Positions 63,288 to 64,000 of a DNA stretch of 64,000 bases are shown one piece after another. Position numbers and translations under genes: made by a program. The DNA is from CAWJMN01 sp963844055. Its GTDB lineage: Bacteria; Planctomycetota; Planctomycetia; Pirellulales; Pirellulaceae. The number at the start of each line of letters is the position of its first letter. The first letter of the stretch is position 1. The notes under the pieces were generated by a model that was not told the DNA's origin, did not search any database, and saw only the letters and a list, made by a program, of their open reading frames with translations. The stretch is taken from assembly GCA_963844055.1 (NCBI GenBank), contig CAWJMN010000002.1, positions 496,001-560,000 on the forward strand. Direction: 5' to 3'.

Positions 63288-64000
63288 ATGCCTAACAAAA
63301 AATTCATCGATATTTTTTTGCCCTGCGCGCTCGTGGTTTCGCTGCTGACGCTGGGAATCACCGCTTCAAGCACCGCGACTGCCGACGAGCCTGCTTCTGT
63401 CGCCAAGGTGACGCGCCCCAAGCTGGTCGTGGTCGTCAGTGTCGATCAGTACTGCCAAGACTACTTGGTCCGGTTTGCCGACAATCTTTCTCGCAACGAG
63501 GGATTTGTCGCCGAGATCCGCAAGGCCGGGCTGGAGTATTCGGAATGCCACCATCGGCATGCGTTCACCGTCACCGCGCCGGGGCACTCCGTGCAACTAA
63601 CTGGCGCTTACCCCAACACCAACGGCATCGTTGGGAATAACTGGTACGACGCGATCACCGGCGGAGATCGTTATTGCGTGCAAGATGACAGCGTGCAGAT
63701 CGTTGGCATCCCGACTGGCAAAGCGATGTCTCCTCGCTCGCTGCTTGTGGAAACCATGGGGGACTCGCTGAAGCGTACTTATCCCAGCGCCAAAGTGTTT
63801 GGCATTGCTATCAAAGATCGTGCCGCGATCTTGATGTCGGGGCATCGTGCCGACTGCGCTTTTTGGATGGCAAGCGACAACTGGGTGACAAGCACCTACT
63901 ATCGCAATGACATCCCTCCTTACTTGCGAATCCTCAACGAAGGCAAGATCCTGCAGCGATATCGTGGTGCCACCTGGGACTTGCTCTTGCCCAAGGAAAG
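63288..64000 (+). CDS. alkaline-phosphatase-superfamily protein (nucleotide pyrophosphatase type), partial
   Basis: The first 237 codons are in the window and the gene continues past its end. A signal peptide (FLPCALVVSLLTLGITASS, cleavage near TADE) is followed by a type I phosphodiesterase/nucleotide pyrophosphatase start: LVVVVSVDQYCQDYLVRFAD with the metal-binding aspartate, a nucleophile region around HRHAFTVTAPGHSVQLTGAY, and PNTNGIVGNNWYD, typical of PhoD/PafA-like exported phosphatases. PafA-type enzymes cleave phosphomonoesters outside the cytoplasm. No ribosome binding site is strong; the ATG was chosen because the signal peptide begins there. Confidence 0.88.
   Translation, partial: MPNKKFIDIFLPCALVVSLLTLGITASSTATADEPASVAKVTRPKLVVVVSVDQYCQDYLVRFADNLSRNEGFVAEIRKAGLEYSECHHRHAFTVTAPGHSVQLTGAYPNTNGIVGNNWYDAITGGDRYCVQDDSVQIVGIPTGKAMSPRSLLVETMGDSLKRTYPSAKVFGIAIKDRAAILMSGHRADCAFWMASDNWVTSTYYRNDIPPYLRILNEGKILQRYRGATWDLLLPKE

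Overview
The window is a stretch of chromosome from a planctomycete, most probably a Pirellulales-type member. The evidence is the set of genes largely restricted to that phylum: two Tat-exported DUF1501 proteins, a giant secreted PSCyt1/DUF1549/LamG/DUF1553 protein, secreted PQQ-type beta-propellers, a DUF1080 (3-keto-disaccharide hydrolase) protein, SHD1 and zinc-ribbon membrane proteins, and membrane-anchored leucine-rich-repeat proteins that begin with a common FQFSL-type anchor. Base composition is moderately GC-rich. There are no insertion sequences, phage genes or CRISPR arrays. Two tRNA genes are present, tRNA-Val(GAC) and tRNA-Leu(GAG), both without an encoded CCA.

Layout. 0.3-4.3 kb: DUF1080 protein, fumarylacetoacetase-family enzyme, PEGA lipoprotein and a membrane PP2C phosphatase. 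4.3-7.9 kb: translation cluster rpsB-tsf-(terminator)-pyrH-frr on the minus strand. 8.3-13.3 kb: two planctomycete-type hypotheticals, aroC and an AsmA-like protein. 13.3-23.9 kb: minus-strand secreted proteins (DUF1501 plus PSD1 pair, PQQ propeller, serine acetyltransferase, Ig-like protein, propeller-like protein, small exported protein). 24-27 kb: a stand-alone E2-type acyltransferase and a GT39-like glycosyltransferase. 27-34 kb: a fatty acid hydroxylase fused to leucine-rich repeats, two tandemly duplicated LRR genes, a fourth LRR gene and two small membrane proteins. 34-42 kb: a second DUF1501 protein and fast-evolving hypotheticals, including a gene bracketed by an imperfect direct repeat. 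42-49 kb: tRNA-Val, zinc-ribbon protein, TIM-barrel epimerase, rsfS, dprA, FixJ-like regulator, aroB. 49-57 kb: cpaF-tadB-tadC, FHA protein, DUF922-like protein, membrane protein, GT4 glycosyltransferase. 57-64 kb: tRNA-Leu, GAF/SpoIIE phosphatase, the korAB 2-oxoacid:ferredoxin oxidoreductase and the start of an alkaline-phosphatase-superfamily enzyme.

The most unusual signal is that three otherwise intact, well-conserved genes (fatty acid hydroxylase-LRR, cpaF, GT4 glycosyltransferase) are each broken by exactly one extra nucleotide. In all three the extra base lies immediately after a CTN leucine codon that is itself preceded by G, is a purine, is not in a homopolymer, and is followed by a zero-frame stop within six codons. 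Skipping that single base restores the family consensus exactly. This could be a recurring +1 programmed frameshift, a shared mutational signature, or a systematic sequence error. The same CTC-AGC-C heptamer is read normally elsewhere in the window, so the heptamer alone cannot be the signal.

Functionally the window mixes core housekeeping (translation, shikimate pathway, cysteine synthesis, oxidative decarboxylation of 2-oxoacids) with exported planctomycete proteins of mostly unknown role. Rho-independent terminators with clear stem and T-tract could be placed after frr, tsf, the PQQ gene, the Ig-like gene, the propeller-like gene, rsfS, both tRNAs and korB.
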